Shown here: piece after piece, positions 24,930 through 33,788 of the stretch
Layout: every line of letters begins with the position of its first letter
How positions within the stretch are numbered: position 1 is the first letter of the stretch
Origin: DATFMP01 sp035266845
GTDB taxonomy: Bacteria > SAR324 > JACQKK01
Length of the DNA stretch: 52,741 nt
NCBI GenBank assembly: GCA_035266845.1
Contig: DATFMP010000002.1
Location: 1 to 52,741, forward strand
Direction: 5' to 3'
Notes under the pieces: generated by a model
What the model saw: only the letters and a program-made list of their open reading frames with translations
The model's database searches: none
What the model was told of the DNA's origin: nothing
Made by a program: the position numbers and the translations under genes

Positions 24930-27718
24930 CCGCACAGATCCAGAATGCGGAGCCCGACCGCGTCTATGCCCTGCTGCAGACGCGCCCCGACGGCCTCACC
25001 GCGCGGGAGGTGGCCGAGCGCCTGGCCGAGGTGGGCTCCAACACGCTGGAGACCCGCCAGCGCTTCCGCTGGGTGGAGAGCCTGCTGCGCCAGTTCCTCA
25101 ACTTCTTCAGCCTGCTGCTGGATCTCTCCGCGCTGATCTGCTTCGTGGCCGACCGCATCGAGCGGGGCCAGGGCATGGCGGTGCTGGGCTGGGCGTTGCT
25201 GTGCGTGTCCGTGCTCAACGCGGGCTTCTCGTTCCTGCAAGAGTACCGGGCCGAGCGGGCCATGCAGGCCCTGCGCAAGTTTCTGCCCCAGCGGGTGCAC
25301 GTGCGGCGCGGGGGCGAGACGGAGGAGCAGCCGGCCGATTCCCTGGTGCCGGGCGACGTGCTGCTGCTGCACGAGGGCGACCGCATCCCCGCGGATGTGC
25401 GGCTGGTGGAGTGCACCGACCTGATGGTGAACAACGCCCCGCTCACCGGCGAATCCAAGGCCCTGCTGCTGAGCGCCGCCCCCAGCACGGCCCCCATGCT
25501 GGAGAGTTCCAACATCGGCTTCGCCGGCTGTGCCGTGCTGAGGGGCAGCGGGCTCTCCGTGGTGTTCGGCACGGGCGAGCGCACGGAGTTCGGCAAGATC
25601 GCCACCCTCTCGCAGGATATCCGCCGCAGCGCCTCGCCGCTGGAGCGGGAGACCTCGCGCATGGTGCGCGTGCTCACCGCCGTGGCGGTGGGCATGGGCC
25701 TGCTGTTCTTCGCGTACGGCGTGTATGCCGGGCGCTCCGTGTGGGTAAACCTCGTGTTCATGCTGGGCATCATCGTGGCCAACGTGCCCGAGGGCCTGCT
25801 GCCCACGTTCACGCTCTCGCTGGCCATGGGCAGCCTGCGCATGGCGCGCGTGAACGTGCTGGTGAAAGGCCTCAACGCCGTGGAGGCCATGGGCGCCCTG
25901 CACGTGATCTGCACGGACAAGACCGGCACGCTCACCCTCAACCGCCTCGCCATCACCCGGCTGGTGGAGCCGCTGGGCGGCACCGCGCTTTCCGCCGCGG
26001 CCCGCCGCGCCTTCCTGCGCCTCGCGCTGATCGCTTCGGAAGTGCGCCGGGAGAACGAGGGCCTCACGGGCGATCCACTGGATGTGGCCGTGGCGGAGCT
26101 GTACGCGCACGAAGGCGGCGACCTGGAGGACGTCGCTACCCACACCGCGCGCCGCTTCGCCTTCGACGTGAGCAAGCGCCGCGAGGGCGGCGTGTATGCC
26201 GACGGCGGCGAGGCGCTCTACGCCGTCAAGGGCGCCTGGGAGTTCCTGCGGCCCCTGGTGACCCACGTCCGCGCGCCGGGCGGGGACGAGGCCGGCAGCG
26301 ACGCCGTGCCCGCACCGGTGGATGCCGAGCGCCTGGCCGAGGCCGACGCGGTGGTGAGTCGCCTGGCCGGGGATGGCCTGCGCGTGCTGGCCTTGGCCTG
26401 GCACGGGCTGGGGGCACCGCCCCCGCCGGACGCGGCCCAGGAGGCCCTGGAGCAGGGCCTGGTGCTGGAAGGCTTCATGGGGCTGGAGGACCCCCTGCGC
26501 CCGGAGGTGCCTGCCGCCGTGGCGGAGTGCCACCGGGCGGGCATCCGCGTGGTGCTGGTGACGGGGGATCACCCGCAGACCGCCGAGGCCATCGCCCGCC
26601 AGGCGGGCATCCTGCCCCCGGCCGGCGAAGCGGCGGAGGCCGCGGCCGACGGTGGCGCGGCATCGGCCCCGCCCACCACCATCACCGGCGCGGAGCTGGA
26701 GCGCCTGCGCGAGGCGGAGCTGATCGCGCGCCTGCAGGCCGGCGCCACGCTCTTCGCGCGCACCACGCCCGAGCAGAAGATGAAGATCGTGCTGGCCCTG
26801 CGGCGCATGGGGCTGGTGGTGGGCATGACCGGCGACGGCGTCAACGATGCCCCCGCGTTGAAAGCCGCGGACGTGGGCATCGCCATGGGCCTGCGGGGCA
26901 CGGACGTGGCCCGTGAGGCGGCGCAGGTGATCCTGCTGGACGACAACTTCGCCTCCATCGTGCGCGGGATCGTGGAGGGACGCACCATCTTCCGCAACCT
27001 GCAGAAGTTCACCAACTACGTGCTGGTCAGCAACGGTCCGGAGATCCTGCCCTACCTGCTCTACATCGTGCTCCCGGTGCCCCTGGCGCTGGGCGTGATC
27101 CAGATCCTCTCCATCGACCTGGGCACGGACATCGTGCCCTCCATGGCCCTGGGGCAGGAGCCGCCGGACCCGGAGGTGATGGAGCAGCCGCCCCGCAGCC
27201 GCCACGAGCGCCTGCTCACGTGGGCCGTGTTCGCTCACAGCTACGGATTTCTGGGGGTGATCCAGGCCGCCTGGTCCCTGTTCCTGTTCTTCCTCGTGCT
27301 GGTGCAGGGCGGCTGGCAGTTCGGGGAGATTCCACCCGCCACCGATCCCCTGCTGCGCTCGGCCACCGGCATCGCGCTGGCCTCGATCATGATCTCGCAG
27401 GTGGGGAACTTTGCCGGTCGGCGCTCCGCCCGCGGCAGCGGCCTGGATCGCGGGCTGCTGCGCAACCGCCTCACGCTGCTGGGCTTCGCGCTGGAGATCG
27501 GCTTCGCGGTGGGCGTGCTGTACTTTCCGCCCCTGGCCGCCGTGATGCACACCGGGCCGGTGAGCCCGGGCGTGTTCGCCCTGGCCTGGCTGGGCATTCC
27601 GCTGCTGTTCGGCGCTGACTACCTGCGCAAGCTGGTCCTGCGCGCGATAGAGGCCCGGCGGGCTGCAAGCAATGATACACACCCCACCGGCCCCGCGACG
27701 GGAACCGCGGCCGGTTGA
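24926..27718 (+). CDS. P2-type cation-transporting ATPase, Na,K-ATPase-like
   Basis: The 930-residue pump has the phosphorylation site D331 (CTDKTGTLT), the dephosphorylation loop TGES (174-177) and the hinge TGDGVNDAPALKAADVG (about 635-651). M4 reads IIVANVPEGLLPT with E289, M5 has SNGPE (S702, N703, E706), and M6 has SIDLGTDIVPSMALGQE (D731, D735). These match the K+/Na+ ligands of animal Na,K-ATPase (E327, S775, N776, E779, D804, D808) and fit the P2C branch better than SERCA-type Ca2+ pumps. A disordered Ala/Gly insert lies near 565-585 in the nucleotide-binding region. ATG 24926 overlaps the upstream stop. Confidence 0.9.
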   Translation: MTAQIQNAEPDRVYALLQTRPDGLTAREVAERLAEVGSNTLETRQRFRWVESLLRQFLNFFSLLLDLSALICFVADRIERGQGMAVLGWALLCVSVLNAGFSFLQEYRAERAMQALRKFLPQRVHVRRGGETEEQPADSLVPGDVLLLHEGDRIPADVRLVECTDLMVNNAPLTGESKALLLSAAPSTAPMLESSNIGFAGCAVLRGSGLSVVFGTGERTEFGKIATLSQDIRRSASPLERETSRMVRVLTAVAVGMGLLFFAYGVYAGRSVWVNLVFMLGIIVANVPEGLLPTFTLSLAMGSLRMARVNVLVKGLNAVEAMGALHVICTDKTGTLTLNRLAITRLVEPLGGTALSAAARRAFLRLALIASEVRRENEGLTGDPLDVAVAELYAHEGGDLEDVATHTARRFAFDVSKRREGGVYADGGEALYAVKGAWEFLRPLVTHVRAPGGDEAGSDAVPAPVDAERLAEADAVVSRLAGDGLRVLALAWHGLGAPPPPDAAQEALEQGLVLEGFMGLEDPLRPEVPAAVAECHRAGIRVVLVTGDHPQTAEAIARQAGILPPAGEAAEAAADGGAASAPPTTITGAELERLREAELIARLQAGATLFARTTPEQKMKIVLALRRMGLVVGMTGDGVNDAPALKAADVGIAMGLRGTDVAREAAQVILLDDNFASIVRGIVEGRTIFRNLQKFTNYVLVSNGPEILPYLLYIVLPVPLALGVIQILSIDLGTDIVPSMALGQEPPDPEVMEQPPRSRHERLLTWAVFAHSYGFLGVIQAAWSLFLFFLVLVQGGWQFGEIPPATDPLLRSATGIALASIMISQVGNFAGRRSARGSGLDRGLLRNRLTLLGFALEIGFAVGVLYFPPLAAVMHTGPVSPGVFALAWLGIPLLFGADYLRKLVLRAIEARRAASNDTHPTGPATGTAAG

Positions 27719-27820
27719 CAGCACCCCGCCGACCCCGCTAGGTCCCGGAGAACCTGCGCGCCGCTCCCACCGGTGGCGGTGTGCCGCTCCCACGCCACAT
27801 CCCGACCGGAGCCTGTGCCG

Positions 27821-28009
27821 ATGGCCTCATCGCTGATCTCCGTGGCCACCACCCCGGTGCGCCCGCTGGCGGCCACCCGGCTGCTGTCCTGCGCGCTGGC
27901 CGCCCTGCTGGGGCTGGTGCTGCTGTATGGCGTGGGCCTGGCCCAGCCGGCTGCCGTGCACAACGCGGCGCACGACGCCCGTCACGCCATCGGCTTTCCC
28001 TGCCACTGA
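27821..28009 (+). CDS. cbtB: Cobalt transporter small subunit CbtB
   Basis: The 62-residue protein has one membrane helix (LLSCALAALLGLVLLYGVGL) followed by a histidine-rich tail, HNAAHDARHAIGFPCH, the CbtB signature for metal binding. It pairs with CbtA encoded 7 bp downstream and should supply cobalt for cobalamin or a cobalt enzyme. CGGAG lies upstream of ATG 27821. I looked for a cobalamin riboswitch in the 102 bp leader and found none. Cobalt uptake would suit the cobalt-type nitrile hydratase-like enzyme in this window and the B12-binding protein, but that is inference. Confidence 0.9.
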   Translation: MASSLISVATTPVRPLAATRLLSCALAALLGLVLLYGVGLAQPAAVHNAAHDARHAIGFPCH

Positions 28010-28016
28010 CGCCCCC

Positions 28017-28739
28017 GTGAGCCTGCTGCGGCGCATGACGGCGGTGGCGCTGGTCGGCGGTGTCTCGACCGGGCTGCTGTGGTTCGCCCTGCAGGCCGTG
28101 TGGGTCACGCCGCTGGTGCACCGCGCGGAGACCTACGAGACCCACGCGCCGGGCAGCGCCTCGCCCGCGGGGGCCGATCCCACCATTGCTGACCAGCCGG
28201 CCACGGGCACCGTAGGCCGCTGGCTGCGCACCTGGACGGTGCCCGGCGGCCTGGAGCGCGCCGCCCTCACCGCCGTCTCGGATGCGCTGGCCGCCGTGGG
28301 CTTCGCCCTCGTGCTGGTGGCCGGCATGGTGCTGCAGGGCGCGGAGCCCTCAGCCGGCCGGGGGGTGCTGTGGGGACTCGCCGGCTATGCGGCCGTGATG
28401 CTGGCCCCGGCGCTGGGGCTGCCCCCCGCGCTGCCCGGCGCCGCCACCGCGCCCCTGGCCGATCGGCAACTCTGGTGGGTGGGCACGGTGGCCGCCACGG
28501 CGGCGGGGCTGGCGCTGCTGGCCTTCGCCCCGCGCTGGATCAAGCCCGCGGGCGTCGTGCTGCTGGTGGTGCCGCACGCCATCGGGGCACCCGTGCCGCC
28601 GCTGGACGTGCCGGAGCTGCTGCCACCCGCCCTCACCGCCCGCTACGCCGCCGCCGTGCTGGTGACCGGGGCCGCGTTCTGGGCCGCCCTGGGCGCTATG
28701 TGCGCGTACCTCCTGCGCCGCGCCACGGAAACCCCTTAA
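28017..28739 (+). CDS. cbtA: Cobalt transporter CbtA
   Basis: The roughly 240-residue membrane protein has five or six hydrophobic segments and the CbtA layout: an N-terminal helix (MTAVALVGGVSTGLLWFALQ), then GLERAALTAVSDALAAVGFAL and a C-terminal region with VPHAIGAPVPP. Two starts are possible: GTG 28017 and ATG 28035; neither has a strong ribosome site, and close spacing to cbtB suggests coupling. It should form the membrane part of a cobalt importer with CbtB. Confidence 0.85.
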   Translation: MSLLRRMTAVALVGGVSTGLLWFALQAVWVTPLVHRAETYETHAPGSASPAGADPTIADQPATGTVGRWLRTWTVPGGLERAALTAVSDALAAVGFALVLVAGMVLQGAEPSAGRGVLWGLAGYAAVMLAPALGLPPALPGAATAPLADRQLWWVGTVAATAAGLALLAFAPRWIKPAGVVLLVVPHAIGAPVPPLDVPELLPPALTARYAAAVLVTGAAFWAALGAMCAYLLRRATETP

Positions 28740-28785
28740 GGCCGACCGCACAACTGCCACAGCCAAATGGATTCGTGCACAACCT

Positions 28786-28926
28786 CCGGGGGATTTTCAT
28801 CCCCCGGGCCCCCTATTTACGGGTTCAACCAGGTCCTGCGGTTGCTCCCGCGCAACTCCGCCGCAACACCTCTGGCCGTTGGTCAGATCCGTAAAATGGG
28901 GGTCTGGGGGAGCGACCGCTCCCCCA
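28786..28926. repeat. GC-rich hairpins between convergent cbtA and EamA genes
   Basis: A perfect 9-bp hairpin CCGGGGGAT-tttc-ATCCCCCGG at 28786-28807 lies 46 bp after the cbtA stop and may terminate it. A second, TGGGGGAGC-gacc-GCTCCCCCA at 28905-28926, shares GGGGGTCTGGGGGAGC with 8274-8289. The 215 bp interval has no gene. Confidence 0.6.
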
Positions 28927-28954
28927 ACCGCAGGGGGGTTGCTGTGTCGAGCCG

Positions 28955-29872
28955 TTACGGCAGCGGGGCTTCCACCACGGGCTTGGCGCGACCCGCCACG
29001 GTGGTGAGGTAAATGCCGGTGAAGACCAGCGCCACGCCCGCCAGATGGTACAGCCGCAGGCGCTCGCCCAGGAACAGCCACGCGAGGCCCGTGGTGAACG
29101 CCGGCACGAGGTGCAGGAACAGTCCCGCCACGCTGGCGCCCAGCTTGGCCACGCCGTGGTTATACAGCGTAAGGCCCACCAGCGAGGCCAGCAGCGATAC
29201 GTAGAGCAGGCCGATCATCACGTGCACGGTGAGGTGTACCTGGGGCCGCATGGCGTGAGCCCACAGGGAGAACGGCAGCATCACCGCCTCGCCCACCACC
29301 ACCTGCGCCGCCAGGAAGGCCATCGGGCTCAGCTCCTTGGGCCGCAGCCGCAACAGCACGGAGTACAGCGCGAACACGGGCACGGCCAGCAGCGCCCATA
29401 GATCGCCCGGGTTGAAGTGTAGCCGCAGCAGCACGGCGGGATCGGCGTGGGTCACGATCACCAGCACGCCCAGCAGGGACACGCCGATGCCCACGCCCTG
29501 CAGCCCCGTCACGCGCTCGCGCAGCAGCAGCCAGGAGAGCACCACGATCACCACGGGGATCACCGTGTTGATCAGCACGCCGTTGACCGCCGTGGTCTGC
29601 GTCAGCGCCAGGTAGAGCAGGAAGTTGAACAGGGAGATGCCCAGCACGCCCAGCGCCGCCAGCACCATCCAGTCCCGCCGGATCGCCGCCCGCTGCGCCC
29701 ACAGCTCGCGCCAGGTGAACGGCAGCAGCCACGCCAACACCAGCGACCAGCGCCAGAAGTTGAGCCCCAGCGGCGTGACCTCGCCCCGCAGCCAGCGCCC
29801 GACGATCCAGTTGCCGGACCAGATCAGCATGTTCAGCACGAGCAGCAGGTACGGCGACGTGAGCAGGCGCAT
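28955..29872 (-). CDS. EamA/DMT family transporter (copy 1)
   Basis: The 305-residue protein has ten hydrophobic helices in two EamA halves (LLVLNMLIWSGNWIVGRW and GDLWALLAVPVFALYSVLL). It is clearly related to the product of the adjacent gene 29927-30841: both contain TSPYLL, ITP or VTP plus GLNFWRWS, LHFNPGDLWAL and LGERL/LGETL with GIYLTT near the end, so they are tandem duplicates. Substrates of this superfamily range from amino acids to drugs and cannot be told here. The start at ATG 29872 is chosen over 29902 by similarity to the copy. Confidence 0.88.
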   Translation of the reverse strand: MRLLTSPYLLLVLNMLIWSGNWIVGRWLRGEVTPLGLNFWRWSLVLAWLLPFTWRELWAQRAAIRRDWMVLAALGVLGISLFNFLLYLALTQTTAVNGVLINTVIPVVIVVLSWLLLRERVTGLQGVGIGVSLLGVLVIVTHADPAVLLRLHFNPGDLWALLAVPVFALYSVLLRLRPKELSPMAFLAAQVVVGEAVMLPFSLWAHAMRPQVHLTVHVMIGLLYVSLLASLVGLTLYNHGVAKLGASVAGLFLHLVPAFTTGLAWLFLGERLRLYHLAGVALVFTGIYLTTVAGRAKPVVEAPLP

Positions 29873-29926
29873 GGGGGCGAGCGAAGCGGCGCGAGACGGC
29901 ATGGGCTGCGGACGGCGGGGGGTGGG

Positions 29927-30841
29927 CTACGCGGCGGCGCCGGGTCGCGGCGCCGGGGCCGTGGCGGCCGTGGTGAGGTAGATGCCCAGCACGATCAGCA
30001 CGATGCCCACCGCGTGGTAGGCGTGCAGCGTCTCGCCCAGAAACAGCATGGCCAGCACGGTGGTGAAGGCCGGGTGCAGGTGCAGGAACAGCCCGGCCTT
30101 GTTGGGCCCCACCGCGGGCACGGCGTGGTTCCAGAACACGAACGCCAGCACGGAGGCGAACACCGCCGTGTAAAGGATGACGCCCAGGGTGGCCGGCGTA
30201 AATGCCATGTGCCCGCCCCGCAGCACGTCCCAGGCGTAGATGGGGCTCATCGCCACCACGCCCACCGCCGCGATCGTGGCCAGGAACACCAGCCCGTCCA
30301 GTTCCGCCGGGCGGCGTTTGAGCAACACGGTGTACAGCGCCCATATGGGCACACTGGCCAGCGCCCACAGATCGCCCGGGTTGAAGTGGAGCTGCAGCAG
30401 CACCGCCGCCTGTCCGCGCGTGACGATGGCCAGCACGCCCACCAGCGACAGGCCGATACCCAGCGCCTGCCGCGCCGAGATGCGGTCGCGGAACAGCAGC
30501 CAGGAGATGCCGATGATGACCATCGGGCTGGTGGAGTTGAAGATGGCCGCGTTGATGGCGGTGGTGTACTGCAGCGCCAGGTAGACGATCTGCTGGAACA
30601 GCGCCACGCCCAGCAGGCCCAGCAGCACCAGCAGCCGCCAATGCCGCCGCAGCACCGGCCGCGCCGCGCGCAGGCGCGGCAGCGCGAACGGCGCCAGCAG
30701 CACCAGCGCCGTGCTCCAGCGCCAGAAGTTGAGGCCGATCGGGGTGATGTCCGCCCGCAGGGCCCGGGCCAGCAGCCAGTTGCCGGCCCAGCACAGCATG
30801 GCCAGCACCATCAGCAGGTAGGGGGAGGTCAGCGCGCGCAC
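29927..30841 (-). CDS. EamA/DMT family transporter (copy 2)
   Basis: The 304-residue ten-helix transporter is the paralogue of the next gene downstream, sharing LTSPYLL, GLNFWRWS, LHFNPGDLWAL and FLHLHPAFTT. No ATG fits; a GTG at 30841 gives a start aligned with the ATG of copy 1, with 7 bp separating it from the stop of the TTC38-type gene, consistent with co-transcription. The pair might transport a compound connected with that gene, but nothing in the sequence shows which. Confidence 0.87.
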   Translation of the reverse strand: MRALTSPYLLMVLAMLCWAGNWLLARALRADITPIGLNFWRWSTALVLLAPFALPRLRAARPVLRRHWRLLVLLGLLGVALFQQIVYLALQYTTAINAAIFNSTSPMVIIGISWLLFRDRISARQALGIGLSLVGVLAIVTRGQAAVLLQLHFNPGDLWALASVPIWALYTVLLKRRPAELDGLVFLATIAAVGVVAMSPIYAWDVLRGGHMAFTPATLGVILYTAVFASVLAFVFWNHAVPAVGPNKAGLFLHLHPAFTTVLAMLFLGETLHAYHAVGIVLIVLGIYLTTAATAPAPRPGAAA

Positions 30842-30848
30842 GGGAGAC

Positions 30849-32234
30849 TCAAGCCGCCCCCAGCAGGGCCGCGGCGCGCTCGCGGGCGGCCTGGGCTCCG
30901 GCATCGTCGGAGAGCGCGGCGAGGGCCTCGGCCGTGCGCTGCCAACTCCAGGCGCTGCTGGGCTTGGCGGCGGTGCGCTCGGCCAGCAGGTCGCGGGCCA
31001 CGTCCGCCCGGCCCGCCTGCAGCGCCGCCACGATCAGGGTCTCCGCCACCACGTCGCGCTGGGCGTGGCTGCCCCCGGCGCGGTGGAGCTGCGCCCGCAC
31101 GCGCTGGATGCCAGCCAGGGCCGCGTCGTGGCGACCCTCCCGGAAGGCCGCCAGGGCCTCGCAGAGGGGCAGCGTGACCTCGCGGAACACGGGCGCCCAG
31201 CTCCCCGGACGCCCGCAGGCGTCGTCCCGCAGCGAGGCCAGGTGCTCCGCCACGGCATCGGCGCGGCCGGCCGCAACCAGGGCCATCGTGAAGTGCATGT
31301 CGTTGAAGGGATTGGCGTGGTCGTGCACGCGATCCGCGGAGAACTGCGCCAGCTCCTGCCAGCGGTCGCCCACGTCCACCCCGTACAGCTCCAACCGCCA
31401 CAGCAGCGAGGCGGCGTTGTGCATCACGAGGTAGAAGTCCAGCCGGCCCGTGCGCACGTGCTCGTCGTAGATGTCCAGCACGGCGCCGAACTGCTCCAGC
31501 TCCAGGTGATACAGGCTGCGGTGCCACCACAGGTGGTTGATGAAGTCGTTGGCCCCGCCCCAGTGGCCCTTCAGGCCATCCAGCCAGGCAATGCCGTCGC
31601 GGTGCCGGCCCTGCATCTCGATCACGTGCGCCACGGCGTGGGTGGCCCAGTGGTCCGCCGGGTTCAGCTCCACCCCGCGGCGCCCGGCGCGCTCGGCCTC
31701 CGCGTAGTCGCCGCACTCCTCCAGCCCAAAGGCGCGCATGCCCAGCAAATAGTGGTAGCCGGGCGCGCCCTCGTCCCAGTGCGTCAGGGCCCCACCCACC
31801 GTATCGCGCAGGGCCTCGCGGTCGCCCTGCCAGAACTCGAACAGGTGCGCCATGCGCAGCGCCAGCAGGTCCAGCGGCCAACGGGCCACGATGCCCTGCA
31901 GGATGCGCGTGGAGCCCGCCACGTCCCCGGCGATCCAGGCACGCAGGGCGTCCGCGTGCAGCCGCTCGCGCTCCGTAGCACCGCCCAGCAGGGGCTCGGC
32001 GCCGGCCAGCGCCTTCTGCGCGGCGGGCACCAGCGCCGTGTTGCCCATCAGCATCATCAGGTAGCCGCGCAGCACGTGGGCGTAGGCGCACTCGGGATCG
32101 GCCGCCAGCGCCGCCTTGACCAGGTCGGCGAGGTCGGCCCGGAACCCCGCGTAGTGGTCCGCCACGGCGGACAGCGCGCGCGCCGCCTCCTCGCTGCGGG
32201 TGCTCAGCTCCAGTCCGCGCGTATCGGTGAACAT
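30849..32234 (-). CDS. TTC38-type tetratricopeptide repeat protein
   Basis: The 461-residue protein resembles tetratricopeptide repeat protein 38 over most of its length. The telling segments are HWATHAVAHVIEMQGRHRDG (about 193-212), NHLWWHRSLYHLELEQFGAV and LDIYDEHV, with conserved histidines. It lacks a signal peptide. GGAGG precedes ATG 32234, so the longer upstream reading is discarded. Bacterial members have no settled function that I can name. It leads an apparent operon with two EamA transporters. Confidence 0.82.
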   Translation of the reverse strand: MFTDTRGLELSTRSEEAARALSAVADHYAGFRADLADLVKAALAADPECAYAHVLRGYLMMLMGNTALVPAAQKALAGAEPLLGGATERERLHADALRAWIAGDVAGSTRILQGIVARWPLDLLALRMAHLFEFWQGDREALRDTVGGALTHWDEGAPGYHYLLGMRAFGLEECGDYAEAERAGRRGVELNPADHWATHAVAHVIEMQGRHRDGIAWLDGLKGHWGGANDFINHLWWHRSLYHLELEQFGAVLDIYDEHVRTGRLDFYLVMHNAASLLWRLELYGVDVGDRWQELAQFSADRVHDHANPFNDMHFTMALVAAGRADAVAEHLASLRDDACGRPGSWAPVFREVTLPLCEALAAFREGRHDAALAGIQRVRAQLHRAGGSHAQRDVVAETLIVAALQAGRADVARDLLAERTAAKPSSAWSWQRTAEALAALSDDAGAQAARERAAALLGAA

Positions 32235-32439
32235 GGCGGCCTCCGCCGGCTGGGGTGGGTGGGCATGACAGGCGCCCCGGCACGCCACTGCGCTGCGCCT
32301 GCTGCGGCGCCCGGGGACGATGTTGCGGGCCAAGCTACCGCCCGCCCCGCAAGGGTGTCAAACGGGTCGGGTTGCCGGGTGGGTGCGGGCACCACGTGCC
32401 GTCTGGCACGGCCTGGGCAGCGCCATTTCAGCCAGACTC

Positions 32440-32520
32440 GTCATTCCGAGGCACGCTTTGCGGGCCGGGGAATCTGCTTTATCGCCAGTACAACCGATTC
32501 CTCGCTGCGCCCGGAATGAC
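32440..32520. repeat. Dispersed palindromic element, copy 2 (81 bp)
   Basis: It has perfect terminal repeats GTCATTCC / GGAATGAC and an inner GGGAATC / GATTCCTC pair with one difference. It lies between the TTC38-type gene start and the dehydrogenase stop, in a 331 bp gap without any gene. Confidence 0.85.
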
Positions 32521-32565
32521 CATTCGCGGCGGGGAGACCCCCGATTTGGGGCGGCTCTCCGCCCG

Positions 32566-33747
32566 TTACGCCGCCATTTCCAGGATGGCCAGTACCTCTT
32601 CGGGACTTTTGATGGGCCGCGGGTTGGTGTGGATCCAGCGGTCGTGCATGGAGTGCTCCGCCACCTCGCGGAAGCGCTCCGGCCCCACGCCCACGTCGCG
32701 CAGGGTACGCGGCAGGCCCAGCGCGGAGATCAGGTCGCCCACCACCTGCGCCGCGTCCTCCCCCGGGCGGCCCAGCGCCTCGGCCACGATGGCCTGGCGC
32801 TCGGCGTTCGCGGCGCTCCCCGCGGCGTTGTAGCGCAGCACGTTGGGCAACATCACGCAGGACGTGTAGCCGTGCGGCACGCCGCAGGTGCCGCCCAGCA
32901 CGTGCCCGATGGCGTGGCTGGCGCCCATGGGCACGCCCGCCTCACGGTTGGCCATGGAGAGCCACATGCCCAGCTGGCACTGCTGCCGCCCCTCCAGGTC
33001 GTCCGGCCGTGCCTTGCTGCGGCGCAAGCCCTCCCCCAGCAGCCGCAACGCCTGCCGCGCGGCGCCCTCCGTGTACGGATTGCAGGCAAGGGAGCAGAGG
33101 CCCTCCACGGCGTGGTCCACCGCGCGCATGCCGGTGGAGAGCCACACCCACTCCGGCGTGTGCACGGAGATCGCCGGGTCGAGGATCACCGCGCGCGGCA
33201 CCAGCAGCGGGTGCTCGAACGACTGCTTCACGCCGATGCGGTGATCCGTGCAGCCCGCCAGCGGGTTGAAATCCCCGCCCGACAGCGTGGTGGGCACGGC
33301 AACCATGCGCACCGGGGGCGGCTGCAGCGTGGGCCGGTGCTGGCTGCCGTCCGCCTCCACCACGATGCGGTAGGCATCCAGCCCAGCCACGTCCCGCACG
33401 TCGTGGGCCAGGCAGAGCTGCACCATCTTGGCCGCATCGGTGAGCGAGCCCCCACCGATGCTCACCAGCAGGTCGGCGCCGGCCGCCCGCGCGCCCTCGG
33501 TGGCCTCCAGCACGGCATCGCGAGGCGTGTGGGGCGGCATGCCCTCGTACAGCCCCGCGCAGCGATGGCCCAGCGCCTCGCGCACGCTCGCGATGGCGTC
33601 CGTCTCGTGGTTCAGCGTGCGGCTCACCAGCAAGAACACCCGCTGCGCGCCCAGCCGCTCCACCTCCGCCGGCAGCGCCTCCGCCACGGGCTGTCCGCTG
33701 TACACGCGCTCCATGGCGCGGAACTGCACGGTCAGCTGCTGCACCAT
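32566..33747 (-). CDS. Iron-containing alcohol dehydrogenase family protein, maleylacetate reductase-like
   Basis: The 393-residue protein has the cofactor loop SIGGGSLTDAAKM (97-109) and the C-terminal histidine elements MGASHAIGHVLGG (H278, H282) and PHG (H292). In typical members a metal-binding aspartate precedes HAIEA by four residues; here the segment is STGMRAVDHAVEG, so R208 stands at that position while H212 remains. That suggests a metal-independent, maleylacetate-reductase-like enzyme, or a shifted ligand. GGAGG favours ATG 33747 over the ATG two codons earlier. Substrate unknown. It is one of the few candidate alcohol dehydrogenases near the mycofactocin genes. Confidence 0.82.
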   Translation of the reverse strand: MVQQLTVQFRAMERVYSGQPVAEALPAEVERLGAQRVFLLVSRTLNHETDAIASVREALGHRCAGLYEGMPPHTPRDAVLEATEGARAAGADLLVSIGGGSLTDAAKMVQLCLAHDVRDVAGLDAYRIVVEADGSQHRPTLQPPPVRMVAVPTTLSGGDFNPLAGCTDHRIGVKQSFEHPLLVPRAVILDPAISVHTPEWVWLSTGMRAVDHAVEGLCSLACNPYTEGAARQALRLLGEGLRRSKARPDDLEGRQQCQLGMWLSMANREAGVPMGASHAIGHVLGGTCGVPHGYTSCVMLPNVLRYNAAGSAANAERQAIVAEALGRPGEDAAQVVGDLISALGLPRTLRDVGVGPERFREVAEHSMHDRWIHTNPRPIKSPEEVLAILEMAA

Positions 33748-33788
33748 CCCCATTCCTCCCAAGCTCAAGCAAACACAAACATCCATGC

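Noticed and set aside
24911..27793. Long minus-strand open frame opposite the P-type ATPase
   Set aside because: It mirrors the coding strand of a clear ATPase with all catalytic motifs; composition is non-protein-like.
27719..27820. Possible cobalamin riboswitch before cbtB
   Set aside because: The B12-box consensus and the following conserved stem cannot be found in the 102 bp leader.
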